The position numbers and the translations under genes were made by a program. This document shows positions 32,101-44,111 of a stretch of DNA of 64,000 nucleotides, piece by piece. The notes under the pieces are model-generated. The model had not been told where the DNA came from. It did no database searches and saw only the letters and a program-made list of their open reading frames with translations. This stretch comes from Cotesia glomerata (Eukaryota > Arthropoda > Insecta > Hymenoptera > Braconidae). Location of the stretch: positions 10,109,515-10,173,514 of the forward strand of contig NC_058160.1 of assembly GCF_020080835.1 (NCBI RefSeq), given 5' to 3'. Position 1 is the stretch's first letter. Each line of letters opens with the position of its first letter.

Positions 32101-35100
32101 TCGTTGTTCAATTTTATCAAGAAACACGTCAGTTTGTTCTTCAAGTCCAGGAGAGATTCCTCCCAACGGGCGGCTATTATTTCCTTGACGCGCTGAGTCA
32201 GCAACGGGTGGAAATAATCCGTCCAGAAATTAACTGTCGGGAGAGATAAGTCGCGCCAGATGTTGCTCCAGTTCTCCGGGAGCTGGATTGCTACCGCTTC
32301 TTCGCGGATGTTGTAGACTCCGCGGACTGATGTTATCACGGTGAGCAGCCGGGTTACGTGTTGGTTGGTGAACGAGTGGATCCAAGTCAGCCAGCGGGTT
32401 AATTCTTCGTGCAGCTCCGGGAGTTTCAAGGGAAAGTAGGAGTCGTGTGTGAAGAGCTTGTGCTCTTTTGTTAAGTCCGGGATACAGTCGGTTATCAGCT
32501 CCGTGTCGCTGTCACAGTATGCTAGCATGTTGACCGCCTCCAGAGCTTCTATTGCGGTTATGTACTGGGTTATCAAGCCGCCTTGGTGCTGATTTGAGTC
32601 TGAAATTTGGTAAAATAATTGAGAGGTAGTAATTAGAGGAATTTTTTTTTTAATTTTAATTAGAAAACAGCTTTTAATGATACTAAATTTAGCGAACATT
32701 TAATATCTCTTGAAATTTTTGTTAAAAATAAATTATTATAATAAAAAATATTAAAAAAAAATTTTTTTTAATATTTAAAAAAATATTATTGAAAATTCTT
32801 GAAAATATTTTTAAAAATTTGTACTCATATTTTTTTTTTTTAATTTCTACCTATGGAATTTTTTTGATAAATTTTTTTCATTACAATTTAATTGATAAAA
32901 AATTTTTTTAATTTTTTAGATGTTTGTTAAATTCAGTATCAGTTTTTAAGTTTAGAAATGAAAATTTAATTTTCACAACTTTGAGTGTTAGTAAATTTAA
33001 AAAAATTGAGAAAATTATAAAAATTTTTTTTTAATTAGTCGATTTTTTATAAAAAATATTGAATAATTATTTTATCAACTTTAAATCATGCATCAAACAA
33101 ATTGAAAAAAATTTTATAATTATATATAATGGAAAAACTTACTTATAAAACATTTATAGATCAATGCGACAGTATCCATCAGTAATTTAATAGCAAATTT
33201 TATTTTATGTTTGACACTTAGATTGTCATTACTCAATGCTATTGATTCGACAGCTTTACAGCGTAGTTCTATCAATTTTTTTAACAAAACCTTAGACTGT
33301 GTTTTCTCCAGAAGCAACAGCGATGTCAGACAGTTGGCTGCAAGCTATAAAATACAATTATTTGTAACCATCACATCAGTAACATTAAAAACAATTACTC
33401 TAAAATTTAGAGAAAATTTTAGTCATAAAATTTTTAAATACCAGCTTATTTAATTTTTATTAATTTTAGTTTCATAAAAAATTAAACTATTTATCAATGA
33501 TACTAAAATTAGCAGACATTTGAAAATCGACGGTCTAATTAGCAATTTGTCTAAATCCTTATTTTTAGAGGGTGATTTTTTAACATTTTGACGCAGCAAT
33601 AATCCAATTATAAATTATTTGAATGATTTAAACCTAAATATTGTAACTCTATTAGATATTAATGATATTAAATAGTTTTTTAAAGTGATAATAAATTTTG
33701 AACTTTGTTTTTTTCGTACAAATAGAAGATTCTCTAAAATGGAATTAGACAATTTGCTAATTAGAACTTCGAAATTTTTTATTTTTTTGATCGTTAAAAA
33801 AATATTTTTTTAAAATTGCGCTTAAAATTTTTCAGATATTAACATAAATTTTGTTTTTCATTTTTTAAAATGATTTTTTTCAATTAAAAAATTTAAGATT
33901 ATTTAGATCTCGGGTAATTTAATGTTAATTATTTATCAAGCTGAACTCATAAAAAATTAAACTGAGATTAAATTGAGGAGTTGAGTTTCAAAGAGGTATC
34001 TTTTCATTTTTGATTAATCGAGACAAAAAAATGGTTATCTTCAATTATAAATATTTTTATTGAATTTTTTTAATTTAGCTATAAAGTGTTATCGGTTATG
34101 AAGCTACAATTTGATTTTCATTTAGAAATCTTTATAATTCTTGAAGTAATTAATATTTAAAAGTTCAAAAAACTGCTCTTTTAAAATATGAAAAGATACC
34201 CTTTTGAAAATCAGCTCCTCATTTATCAATGATACTAAAATTAGCAGATAATTGAAAGTTTTTGATTTTTTGAATCAATAAAAATGATAAGTAAAAAAAT
34301 ACTTATTAAAAATCGCTTTTTTTTTTTTCAAATTTTCTACATTTCAAATTTTTTGTTTTAAATTTTTCAAAATAACTTTTTTCAATTAAAAAATTAAAAA
34401 AATATTTAGATGTCGGGTAATTTAATTTTAATTATTTATTAAGCTCAACTTACTTCCGGAGACAAGTCAATTGATTTCAGAGTATGATTACACTCTTCAG
34501 AAATAATCCTCCGAAAGTTGCTGATACTAGACCACTGTTTGATGACAACCGGAAATTTCGACTTCAGAGGATTGTGTCCGACTTGCAGAATGAGTGTGTA
34601 ATGAATATGCTGAGCCAGAATAAAAAGCTGACTGGCTCTCAGCAGATCTCTGTCATCGATCGCCGACCAAATATACTCCGGAATATCCATCAGAATTTTT
34701 ATCTGGACAATAATCGCGTCCCAGGAGTCGAACTCGCGCTTTTCAAGGACTTTTTCTCGCGGGTCAATTTTGAAGCCTATCAAATATTTCTGCTGGAGGT
34801 CCTTGAAAGTATCCTCGATGGCTCCCATCCGTTTTATCACACACTCAGTCGTCGTTTTCATTTCGGCGATCGTGTCAGCTGCTTGGATTAGATCTCTGTA
34901 CCTTTCTCTGGAAATTTATCATTTTTTATAATAGTTAATACAATTAATTTTTAAATTATAAAATTATTTATTTACCCAACAAGAGTCCGTAGTTCTATTT
35001 TCTTGTGATCACTTTCAGCTTGAATTTTCTTCGCTATTTGTTCTATTTCTTTAATCGTATGATCTTCGAATAATTTATTTATATCTAAATTTAAATAATT

Positions 35101-35112
35101 TTTTTGTGACAT
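29197..35112 (-). CDS. Cog1: Conserved oligomeric Golgi complex subunit 1
   Basis: Six exons (34976-35112, 34454-34907, 33143-33344, 30984-32599, 29788-29997 and 29197-29310) join in frame through GT/AG sites to 910 residues, similar in length to animal COG1. COG1 is a lobe A subunit of the COG complex, which tethers retrograde vesicles at the Golgi. The N-terminus shows the family hallmark: a charged helix with LFEDHTIKEIEQI and KKIQAESDHKKIELRTLVG, then GERYRDLIQAADTI across the first splice. Later landmarks are WSAIDDRDLLRASQLF, IKQWSSI, VPYQPSAAL, the LGARGE segment in exon 5 and the final AFFGAMGSDWFSTS. The ATG at 35112 starts this conserved helix. MITEs fill introns 2 to 4; intron 4 contains a MITE with a nested double-hairpin element ending about 20 bases from the exon 4 donor. 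All exons are open, so it should be functional. Confidence 0.94.
30252..30967. mobile_element. Palindromic MITE in COG1 intron 4, split by an insertion
   Basis: Same family as 6840-7332. The left end is TTTTTACAAATGGGGTC, the right end GACCCCATTTGTAAA. The right arm lies only about 20 bases from the splice donor of COG1 exon 4 (30983). The left arm breaks at GTACATAA (about 30514) and resumes at about 30733; between them lies a GC-rich double-hairpin element. Confidence 0.65.
30515..30732 (+). mobile_element. GC-rich double-hairpin element, copy d
   Basis: This copy is inserted in an AT-rich MITE whose other copies show the empty site (GTACAT followed by an A run), so its limits are clearest: TGGTATGTTACACC at left, GGAGGGG at right, with a short A run as possible target duplication. 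Hairpin 1 has the GAGGCGAAGCCGAGG apex. Hairpin 2 pairs GCGGAAAGCGGCAACTTC with GAAGTTGACGCTTTACGC around a loop GTTTCGCGCAGCGG. There is no ORF. Confidence 0.75.
32668..34442. repeat. TGTCTGCTAA-type repeats in COG1 introns
   Basis: Paired inverted words related to ATGATACTAAAATTAGCAGACAT occur at 32668-32700 facing 32918-32948, 33494-33530 facing about 33905-33940, and 34224-34260 facing about 34395-34442. Similar words lie at 6800, 9195-9240, 9381 and 30210. They look like ends of small AT-rich MITEs of 200-450 bases, three of them in introns 2 and 3 of COG1. The exons between (33143-33344) are not affected. Confidence 0.5.
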
Positions 35113-35999
35113 TTTGATTATTAGTTTCTAAATAAAAATAAATATTATTTTACTTTTGTTGTATTAAAAGTTGGTTATGTTTTATTGTCAACGTCAAAAC
35201 TAACGCACGCGTACGGAATATGAGTCTAATGTCAATAATAGTTCCGGTTCCTCTGTAAGATGACACTACTTGCCGGAAGAATGTGACGGTACTGTCAGCG
35301 CAGTCACGCCTCTGGCGGCAGACCTGCAACCAAAATCGCCCCAACACCGCCAAGCGCCAACAACTGGAACCATCCAACGGACTATAGATCTCACACGGAC
35401 ACACACAAATAAATCGCTCAATATACCACCGCAGATGTGGATGCAATCTAATCTAATAAAAGTTTATTAAATAATAATTAATTATTTAAATGTATTTCGT
35501 TGACTAATAAATAATAATAATCGTATCACTTTGGTCTAGTTATTTTTAGTCTAGTGTATTCCCTTTGAATCCACAAGAACATTTTTTTAAAGGAGAAATT
35601 TATTATTTTTGTCAGACAAAATTATAATTTTTAATTACTCAGTACTAGGAATTTTTAATTAAACCAAAAATAATTTTTTCTTGCAATTACAATAACAAAA
35701 ATTTGTGGGTGAAAAGAGAATTATCAAATTTTTAATTGAAAATTCAAATAAACCTTATTAAAATTTATTGAAAAAGTTAAATTTTCAATTGAAATTTAAA
35801 TAATTGTAAAAAATTAATTTTTTATCGGAAATTGTTGGAAAATTGTAATTTATTACAGATAAATAAATTTTTATCTTACTTGCGGTCAATAGAACTTGTT
35901 CAGATTTCTACAACAGGTAAGATCGGTTCCTTCCAACTACAATATTCATTATCAGTAATTTAAATTTCTAAATTAGTCATACACCGTAATAAAACTTTA
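35113..35999. other. Region upstream of COG1, no gene seen
   Basis: Contains the presumed COG1 promoter and 5' UTR. A moderately GC-rich block at about 35200-35450 carries short open frames on both strands but no family signature. I see no TATA box at a convincing position and no transposon ends. Confidence 0.35.
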
Positions 36000-36612
36000 A
36001 TTTATAAAAATACAAACTGATTTTTGATGCTGCGCATCCGTATTCAGTGCAAATTTATTTATTTTGGTAGTTAATTAATGAAAGTTATTTTGTTTTTATC
36101 AAACGACAGTCCCGTTTAGATAATAGAAGATGAATCGAAGATTAAAGTGAGTATAAAACTGTCGGTTAGCAACGCACTGAGGAATATAATACAATACAAG
36201 TAAAGAGAATGTTTTAATATTTAAGTATGAGGGTCAAAGAGTCAAGGTGGGTCAGCCGATCTCAGATCATTGCATTGTTTTTAAAGAGCTGTGTTTTAAG
36301 TGTCCAGTCTTCGAGTCTACTCTCCACACGTACATATCAAATAAAATATATTATAAATGTAAGAGAGACTTTTTATCATTTTTTCGCGGACTTGTATCGT
36401 CTTCAGAGAAATAATTATTTATTTCTTGTGGATCAAGTAGTAAAACAGCGATGGCAAAGTTGAAATTCGTATTACTGACAATATTTTCAGACAAGAGATT
36501 AATATCCCTTGAAAATTAGTGTTGTAATAAATAAACTCCAGGCACTAATAGATAATTAGTAGACTAGGTGATTAATTGTTGAAATAAATAATTTTTTTGG
36601 TTTATTATTATT

Positions 36613-36686
36613 AGCGCTTCGGTGATTCAGTGGTTGAATGGTAGCTTGCCACGCTGTCCGCCCAGATTTGATTCCTGGTCGACGCA
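36613..36686 (+). repeat. tRNA-Gly-like sequence (degenerate)
   Basis: The sequence GCGCTTCGGTGATTCAGTGG and onward resembles tRNA-Gly. It has an anticodon region around TTGCCACGC (GCC anticodon), a degenerate T arm AGATTTGATTCCTGG and a partial acceptor match with GACGC. Several stem bases are broken, so it is a tRNA pseudogene or a SINE head rather than a working tRNA. The mirrored site in the right arm (about 41866-41900) has lost the middle part. Confidence 0.6.
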
Positions 36687-37775
36687 ATCTTTTTGTCGAT
36701 TGTCATTTTATTATCAATTTTTATTGTATTTTTAATTCTTCGACTGATAGTCAACAAAACGGGCCACATTTAGACACCAATAAATAATAAATAAAATCAA
36801 AATACTCCTTGATCCACAAGAAATATTTACATGATTCAAAACCTAATTCTTTTCAGTAATTGTAAAATTACCCAAAAATAATTTATTCAATCACTTTAAT
36901 AATTAAAACTAATTCAAAAAATTTATAAAATATACAAATAAAAGTTTCTCGTGTTTTTTTTTTTACTGATAAAGAAACGTATTACCAAAAGCGGAGTAAT
37001 AAACACGATCTCATGGGGTAGAACACCTATTTGTTGTCGAAGGATCGAGAATGGATATTAATTCACACCCATATTAATATCAGATAATTACAAGTATACG
37101 GTGTCTGTTAAAAGTGTGTCGTTGAGTCTCTCTCCTTTCGATATTATCCATCCTGCAGTCTCGTACCTTGTATTCCCGTATAATCCCCGGTAAACGTATG
37201 CATGCACATTAGCATTTAGCAATTAGTACTGACGAGGCTTGAGGAATATTCGCTCTCACCGGGTTCCCTATTCTACCACCCACTTGCTCTCGTAATTCCA
37301 CTTTGTCGAGTGCATATCGCCACGTACACAAATTGTCTCCCATCTCTCATATCATGTTTCTCCGGCAGCAGCAAGCTTTTTATTAAACCGATGACTTTTT
37401 ATCATCATTTCTTCCTGCTCGGTTATTTATCCTTCTGTAACTCGCCTAGCATACTATATCAGCGGTTGGAGTTTGATGCGTCGATCATCTCTTTGGGAAA
37501 TGGGGAATACTGATCATTCGTACACGCGTATCGTTTTCCCATTAGACACACTCTGACGCTTAGCTTCCATTTATCTCTTTTTCCACCACTTCTATTCATT
37601 ACATAATATTTTAATTAATACAATATAAATTGCTAAAAAACTTTAATCCTTTTTTGATAAATTATTTATCTAAAATTTTTTTTATTCATTAAAATGCAAT
37701 TTAATTTTTTTTAATTGATTATATATTAAAAATTTTTTGCGATAAATTTTATTCATTTTTTTATTTAAAATAATG

Positions 37776-38066
37776 AGGTAAAAGCCCCAAATATATGATC
37801 ACTCCATGTATTTGTATACAGTCAACGCTCTCTGTATTCGACTCACCCGTACAGGACCATTCTCTGTATTTGACTCGTCCTTGTCCATAAGAGCTGTGTA
37901 AAATCGTCAAATACAGAGGAAGAATGTGGTCAAATACAGAGAGCGGTCAAATACAGAGAGGTCCAATACAGAGAGCGTCGACTGTACCGATATTTGCGAA
38001 TATAGATATACAAATACATGGAGTGATCATATACTGGTACATGATCATATACTGGGGCTTTTACCT
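37776..38066. mobile_element. Foldback MITE with a nested pogo/Tigger-like MITE
   Basis: The outer arms contain TAAAAGCCCC and TATGATCACTCCATGTATTT facing their complements at 38015-38066. Near its centre sits a 166-bp insertion (37819-37984) flanked by TA, with inverted ends CAGTCAACGCTCTCTGTATT and AATACAGAGAGCGTCGACTG. Ends of this form are typical of pogo/Tigger-type Tc1/mariner elements. Inside the inner MITE the word AAATACAGAGAG repeats in both orientations. Confidence 0.65.
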
Positions 38067-38838
38067 TACATTATTTAATTTTATCTTGTTTTTATTTTGC
38101 ATTAGATTCATTAAATAGAAAGAAATAAATAGAAGAAATACAACACAATAACTTGGGTATTATTTCATATTTATCTGACTTCCGGTGCTCGAATGTCGGG
38201 AGTCAAGTCAAAAATGCTAGTTTACTGTTTAAAATTTTACAAAGACATTACACACATGCAATAAGTCTAGGTATTATTGTTATTATTAAATAAAAATGGA
38301 TGATTGTATTGGTGGAGTGAATCACGCGTTATCCGACACGCGAAACTCGAAACGTGAGGAGCTACCGTATAAATCGCTTAAGCAGCGTGTAAAAAAGTTA
38401 AAATAACAAGAGAATGAATGTGAATGCATTCTGCTTTTTTTAGCGCCAAAAAATCACTAGACAATCGTCCTGACAAATAAATACAAACATCCGTAACGAA
38501 CAGATTGCCGGTATTTATTTTTTTCCCATCCATTTATTTATTTTTCTCTCTCATATTCACTCCCAGACGATATTTTGTATCTAAGCTTATTTTTATCTTT
38601 TTACTTCTTGCATTATTTATTTTTGCAAGTTAAAGAACACTAGTTTAGTGTCTCGGTACATCCTACATCTTACATTACTCGTTTTTATAACACCAGTTTT
38701 AAAATACTCTAAAAAAATTATTTTTTTTTCGAAATTTTTTTTTTTTAAATATTAAAAATATTTTTTAGAGAATTGTTATTTAAAATTATGTTTTTTAGAA
38801 AATTAATTATTTTCTATTTTTCGAGTAAACTTATTTAA

Positions 38839-39173
38839 TCTATATTATCAAAAGAATAAGAAAAATTTTGTGTCCAGGATAGTCATAAGATAAAATCGGT
38901 TTTTTTTACTGAAATTTAGTGTCATTGTAAAGGTTTTGATTTGAATTTGTGCCTTTTCAAGGTTTCATATCATTCGCACCGATAGTCAGTTTATTATGAT
39001 AAGTATTTAGGCTGCATTCAAAAATGCTCTATCTCTAGATAAATAATTAAGAAATAACCTTGTATCTTGTGAACTATTGACATTTTTAAAGATATAAGCT
39101 CACCCCGACATTACACTCACCGAGACCTTTCATTTGAGTACCCACATCAATTTTTCATATATTTATATATATT

Positions 39174-39269
<96 letters not shown>

Positions 39270-39500
39270 AATATTATATATATCATATATAAATACATGA
39301 AAAATATATCAAAATGCATGTGGGTACTCAAATGAAAGCTCTTGATGAGTGTAACATTAGGATGAGCTTATATCTTTAAAAACGTCAATATTTAAGAACG
39401 TACACTGCAATTTAACAAAAGTCATCATTTAATAAAGTAAAATTTTATTTATTTATAGTTACAAGTCACGACAGTCACATAGTGACTGCAAAGTTGCTAG
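38839..39500 (+). mobile_element. Non-autonomous Helitron, copy 4
   Basis: One of the best preserved copies. The start TCTATATTATCAAAAGAATA follows an A. The 3' end has the hairpin GTCACATAGTGACTGC and CTAG before a T. The interior has two inverted words (GAGACCTTTCATTTGAGTAC near 39120 and its counterpart near 39325) flanking a (TA)n array at 39175-39267. No ORF is present. Confidence 0.8.
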
Positions 39501-40679
39501 TATTTAAAATTTATTTTATTTTTTATTTTAATTAAAATCAAATTATATTTTTTAAATTAAAAAAAATATTTGCATAAATGTAGTGACGGTTTAATGTAGT
39601 TTGAATCACGTAACGTAAATATAAACATCGAAATATATGAAACAATTTTACATATTTTAAATATACATTTCCAATTTACGTGCACGTTAAATAAACAATT
39701 TTTTATCAAAGATTTAATAACAAGACTAAAAATAATAATAATGAAATGAAAAATAATTATTTTTACAGTCGACTTGTGTTTAATAATAAATACATTTATA
39801 TATATACATCGAGCTTTGTTTAGTCTTAATGTAGCTCTACTGTACGATCATAAAAGTTGTATTGAACATATAGTAAGAAAAGTTATTTGTCCGAGTACTT
39901 ATGTGTGGGTGTGTGCTCACAACCTCACGTCGAATTGATTGAAGTAGGTGCCTATTACTCTCTACACGTTGGAACGCAAGTTAAGAACCCAAGTCGTGAC
40001 AAATCGATCGTCTAGAGCACGATCATGTCGTAAAGCTTCGCATTTCGATTTCCAACCAGTTACTGACTTTATTACTAGGTTTATTGAAATAGGACGCACA
40101 TTTACCTTCGCCGATCTTTCTCATTTATGCACTCGAATAAATTTATGAGTGTCCTGCAATGTTTTCTCCCATTAAAAACTATTATTTTTGTTTTGGGTTT
40201 CCCGTTGACGCTCATGTCGATCGAAAAATAATTATTGTGTGTCGTTAAACCTTTACGAGAACTCGGCGATGCGTGAATTTCTCTGACGACCGTACAATTT
40301 TTATAAATAAATTTATTCACTGGAAACAATTATTAAGATCTCAGTCTTGGTCTTACCAAGACACATTTTTACGCGAGACTGGTTCCAGTATCTCAGTTTA
40401 ATGGATCTAAACGACCCTAAGCTGAAATATGTTCCCTAAAAAATCTTAAGTGATTATAAATGTCTATTTAAAATGAAATAAGACATAAATAACCTTTTTT
40501 TGACTTTTATTCCTTCCTTCGAATGTTTGAAGAAATTCTAAATTTCTTAATTAACTCTCGCTCGCGTCCTAAATAAATAAATATGAAGGAGCCATGGTTA
40601 TTCTAACAGTTAAACTCTCTTTTAATGTTTAGTAACTTTTTTAATAAACAAATATCAGACTTTGTATTGATTTAATATA

Positions 40680-41364
40680 CACAGAAAGAAAGGTTCACTT
40701 GAGCCAAGAAAATATTTTTCTTCATAATTATTTACCTGGGCGAAAAAAAAAATTTTTTTTGACACAAGAAATTTCACTTATTCCAACAAATCAATTCCCT
40801 TGCTTCAAGAAATACGTTTCTTGATCCAAGACAATTTATTTAAGTCAAGAAAATTTTCTTGTTTTGAGAAAATTTCTCTCTTACTCCAAAAAATTAAGTT
40901 CTTGACAGAAGTAAATTTTCTTGTCTTGAGAAAATTTTTCTCTTGCTCCAAAAAATTAAATATCTTGATAGTAAATTTTCATTAATATTTCTATTGACTA
41001 ACATGTCAAATGGGAAGATCAAATAATATTGAATCATTTTTTTTCATTCAATATGTATAATTGCGCGCTAAAATAATCTAAAATGGGTATCAAATATTCA
41101 AGAGAAAAATTTTCTCAAGATGAAAAAATTTTTTTCTCAGCTGAAGTAGGTGGCGCTGCTTCCCTAAAGTATCTAAAAATCTTGATCAAATATAAAAATT
41201 TCTTGTATCAAGTATTTATGATAATTTGAATTAAGAAAAAATTACTTTCACCAAGAATAGAATTTCAAGAAAAATTTTTACTTCGGCCAAGACAACTTCG
41301 GGCGACCGAAAATTTACTTGAGCCAAGAATTTTGTTCTCCAGTCAAGAAATCTTTCTTTCTGTG
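40680..41364. mobile_element. MITE with CACAGAAAGAAAG ends
   Basis: TA duplications at 40678-40679 and 41365-41366 bound inverted ends CACAGAAAGAAAGG and TCTTTCTTTCTGTG. The interior repeats words such as TTTTCTTGTTTTGAG and TTCTTGA many times in both orientations. The end type is shared with 19734-19904 and 55580-55773. It lies just inside the right arm of the large inverted structure. Confidence 0.65.
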
Positions 41365-42838
41365 TAGGTTAATTATTTTAACCAAGTAGTTTTGAATCTT
41401 GTAAATATTTCTTGTAGATCAAAGAGTATTTTGGTTTTATTTATTATTTATCGGTGTACTTGTTATTATCTAATATTAATATGAGTGTGAATTGATATCC
41501 ACCTTCGATCCTTCGACAACAAATAGGTGTTTTACCTCATGAGATCATGTTTATTACTCCGCTTCTGGTAATACGTCTCTTTATCAGTCAAAAAACAACA
41601 CAAAGAACTTTTATTTGTATATCTTATAAATTTGTTGAATTATTTTAAATTATTAAAGTGATTGAATAAATTATTTTTGAATAATTTAACAATTACTGTA
41701 AAGGATTAGGTTTTGAATCATGTAAATATTTTTTGTGGATTAAGGAGTATTTTGATTTTATTTATTATCTATTGGTGTCTAAATGTGGCCCGCATTTTCG
41801 ACTTTCAATCGAAGAAGTAAAAATACAATAAAAATTGATAATAAAATGACAATTGACAAAAAGATTGCATCGACCATTTAACCATTAAATCACCGAAGCG
41901 CTAATAGTAATAGACAAAAAAAAATATTTATTTAAATAATTAATCACCTAGTCTACTAATTATCTATTAGTGCCTCGAGTTTATTTATTACTACACTAAT
42001 TTTCGAGGAATATTAATCTCTTGTCTGAAAATATTGTCAGTAATATGGATTTCAACTTTGCTATCGCTGTTTTACTACTTGATCCACAAGAAATAAATAA
42101 TTATTTCTCTGAAGACGATACAAGTCCTCGGAAAATAATAAAAAGTCTTCTCTTAAATTTACAATATATTTTATTTGATATGTACGTGTGGAGAGTAGAC
42201 TCGGAGACTGGACATTTAAAACACAGCTCTTTAAAAACAATGCAATGATCTGAGATCGGCTGACCCACCCTGACTCTTTGACCCTCATACTTGAATATTA
42301 AAACATTCTCTTTACTTGTATTGTATTATATTCCTTAGTGCGTTGCTTACCGACAGTTTTATACTCATTTTAATCTTCGATTCATCTTCTATTATTTAAA
42401 AGAGACTGTCGTTTGATAAAAATAAGATAATTTTCATCAATTAACCACCAAGATAAATAAATTTGCACTGAATACGGATGCGCAGCAACAAAGATCAATT
42501 TGTATTATTATAAGTTGAAGAGTTGCATTATGAATCTGTGGGTTCAATTGCAGAGTCAATGCCCGCATTAAAATCCAGTTGAACTCAAAGTCAATTGATT
42601 ATTTGTCTATAGTCACTACAGAGGAGGCTTTTTATTTTTTTTACGAGAATTTTGCAAGAATAAATTACTGAAAATACTGTATTTAATTTAACGTTTTAAC
42701 AAGTAAATAAGTAAAATAATTGACTGGACCCGAATAACCTTGTCTGGAATAGTTGCGTCTGGTTTTAGTCTAAATATGTCACGGTTAGGTCATGTCTTGC
42801 ACTCCTTTTCTCGTTAACAACTTGCACTCTGCTAAGTT

Positions 42839-42943
42839 ATGCCGGGTTTTGTGTTTTGTGTTACTTTTGCTCTACTCTTTATATTGGTCGAGCAGCTAAC
42901 CAGTATATTCCAAGTAAACGGGGATTCAAGAATAGATTCAAAG
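42839..42943 (+). CDS. Candidate first exon with signal peptide (unknown gene)
   Basis: From the ATG at 42839, 35 codons read in frame to a GT donor (AAG|GTATTT). The product begins MPGFVFCVTFALLFILVEQL, a good signal peptide pattern, then polar residues SRIDSK. The surrounding 42770-42950 is more complex than the flanks and is not part of any repeat I identified. No downstream exon could be assigned, so the gene would need a long first intron. It may equally be chance. No family is recognised. Confidence 0.35.
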
Positions 42944-43914
42944 GTATTTACCCTGTAAATTTCGTGTAAATGGAATTGAGCTAATTTATTAGTACCAGTG
43001 TTTTTTATTTATCTAAAAAAAAAAGTTCTTTGTATACAAATAATTTAAAAAGACAATTACATTTTTTTTTACCATTAATAATTTTTATTTTACTGAATAA
43101 AGTAACTCATAAATTGTAAATTGCTCTCAAAGGATCAATAATTAAATAAAACCAAAAAATCTTCCGAATCAATAAAGAATTAAAGATATAAATATTAAAC
43201 GGTAGCCGTACGAGCGGATTGTAATTGTTGCACGGAAAAAACTAGCGATATTTGCTGCGCAAATCCCCGGGTAGCAAATCGGTATACATTTATATATTTC
43301 TCGCACAGTAGGACCCCTTGAATTTCATTTTTTTCTATTCATATTACAGACTTTCATTTATTTATTTCTCCCTTACCTTCTCCTTTTTTTTTTTTGCTAT
43401 TTTTTTTAAATACCTAGCGAATAGTCGGGGATGTTTGCTCAGCGCTCAACTTCTCGTGTGTAAATGCTAATTAGCCGACGCTGGTCTATGGGAATTATTG
43501 TGGTCGTTTTGTAACTTTAGTCAGCAGGTGGAAGGTTTTTGGTCTAACTAAGGTCGAAATTGTTATTAAATATACTTAAAAAAAAAAAATTAACTTGAAT
43601 CAAGTAAATTATTTTTAAGAATTTTTTTGATCTAAGTAAAAAAATTTTAGATGTAAAAAATTTTTCTCCGTTTAAGTAAATTTTATCTTGATTAGAAAAA
43701 CTCTTCAAAATAATTTTTTTGGCTTAAGAATTTTTCTTTTGCTTTTAATTCAAAGTAATTTTTTATTTTATAAAATCAATGAGTGTATTGATAAAAAAAT
43801 TAATTAAAAAAAAAATGAGTAATATTGTAACAAAAAATTAATTTGTTGAAAATTTTAAGTAATTTTATTTTTTAGTTGCAAAAATAAAAATTTTTCTGGG
43901 TAACTTTTTTTTTT

Positions 43915-44055
43915 AACTTCCCGCTAAGAAAATCGAAGATTTTCAAAAATCGGGAAGTTATTGGTTTTACCCCATTTTGCAAAAATCGAGTTTTCATCAG
44001 ATCTTGATGTTTGAAGGTTACAGGAAGCTTCCCTGACTACTCCCGCGAGGTTGTC

Positions 44056-44111
<56 letters not shown>

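Larger units (their letters stand above)
36000..42515. repeat. 6.5 kb structure with 1.1 kb inverted repeat arms
   Basis: The left arm (about 36000-37103) and right arm (about 41457-42515, reversed) match closely along nearly their full length. They begin at GATGCTGCGCATCCGTATTC on the left and its complement on the right, and end near CAATTCACACTCATATTAAT. The arms share an open frame and a tRNA-Gly-like sequence, which is partly deleted in the right arm. The 4.3 kb centre holds unrelated younger repeats. I see no transposase. It could be a large foldback or TIR element with a lost centre, or a local inverted duplication; no target duplication was found. Confidence 0.65.

Noticed and set aside
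39948..40329. Overlapping frames on both strands
   Set aside because: No ATG-supported start on plus, no family signature on either strand, and no repeat or exon structure around them.
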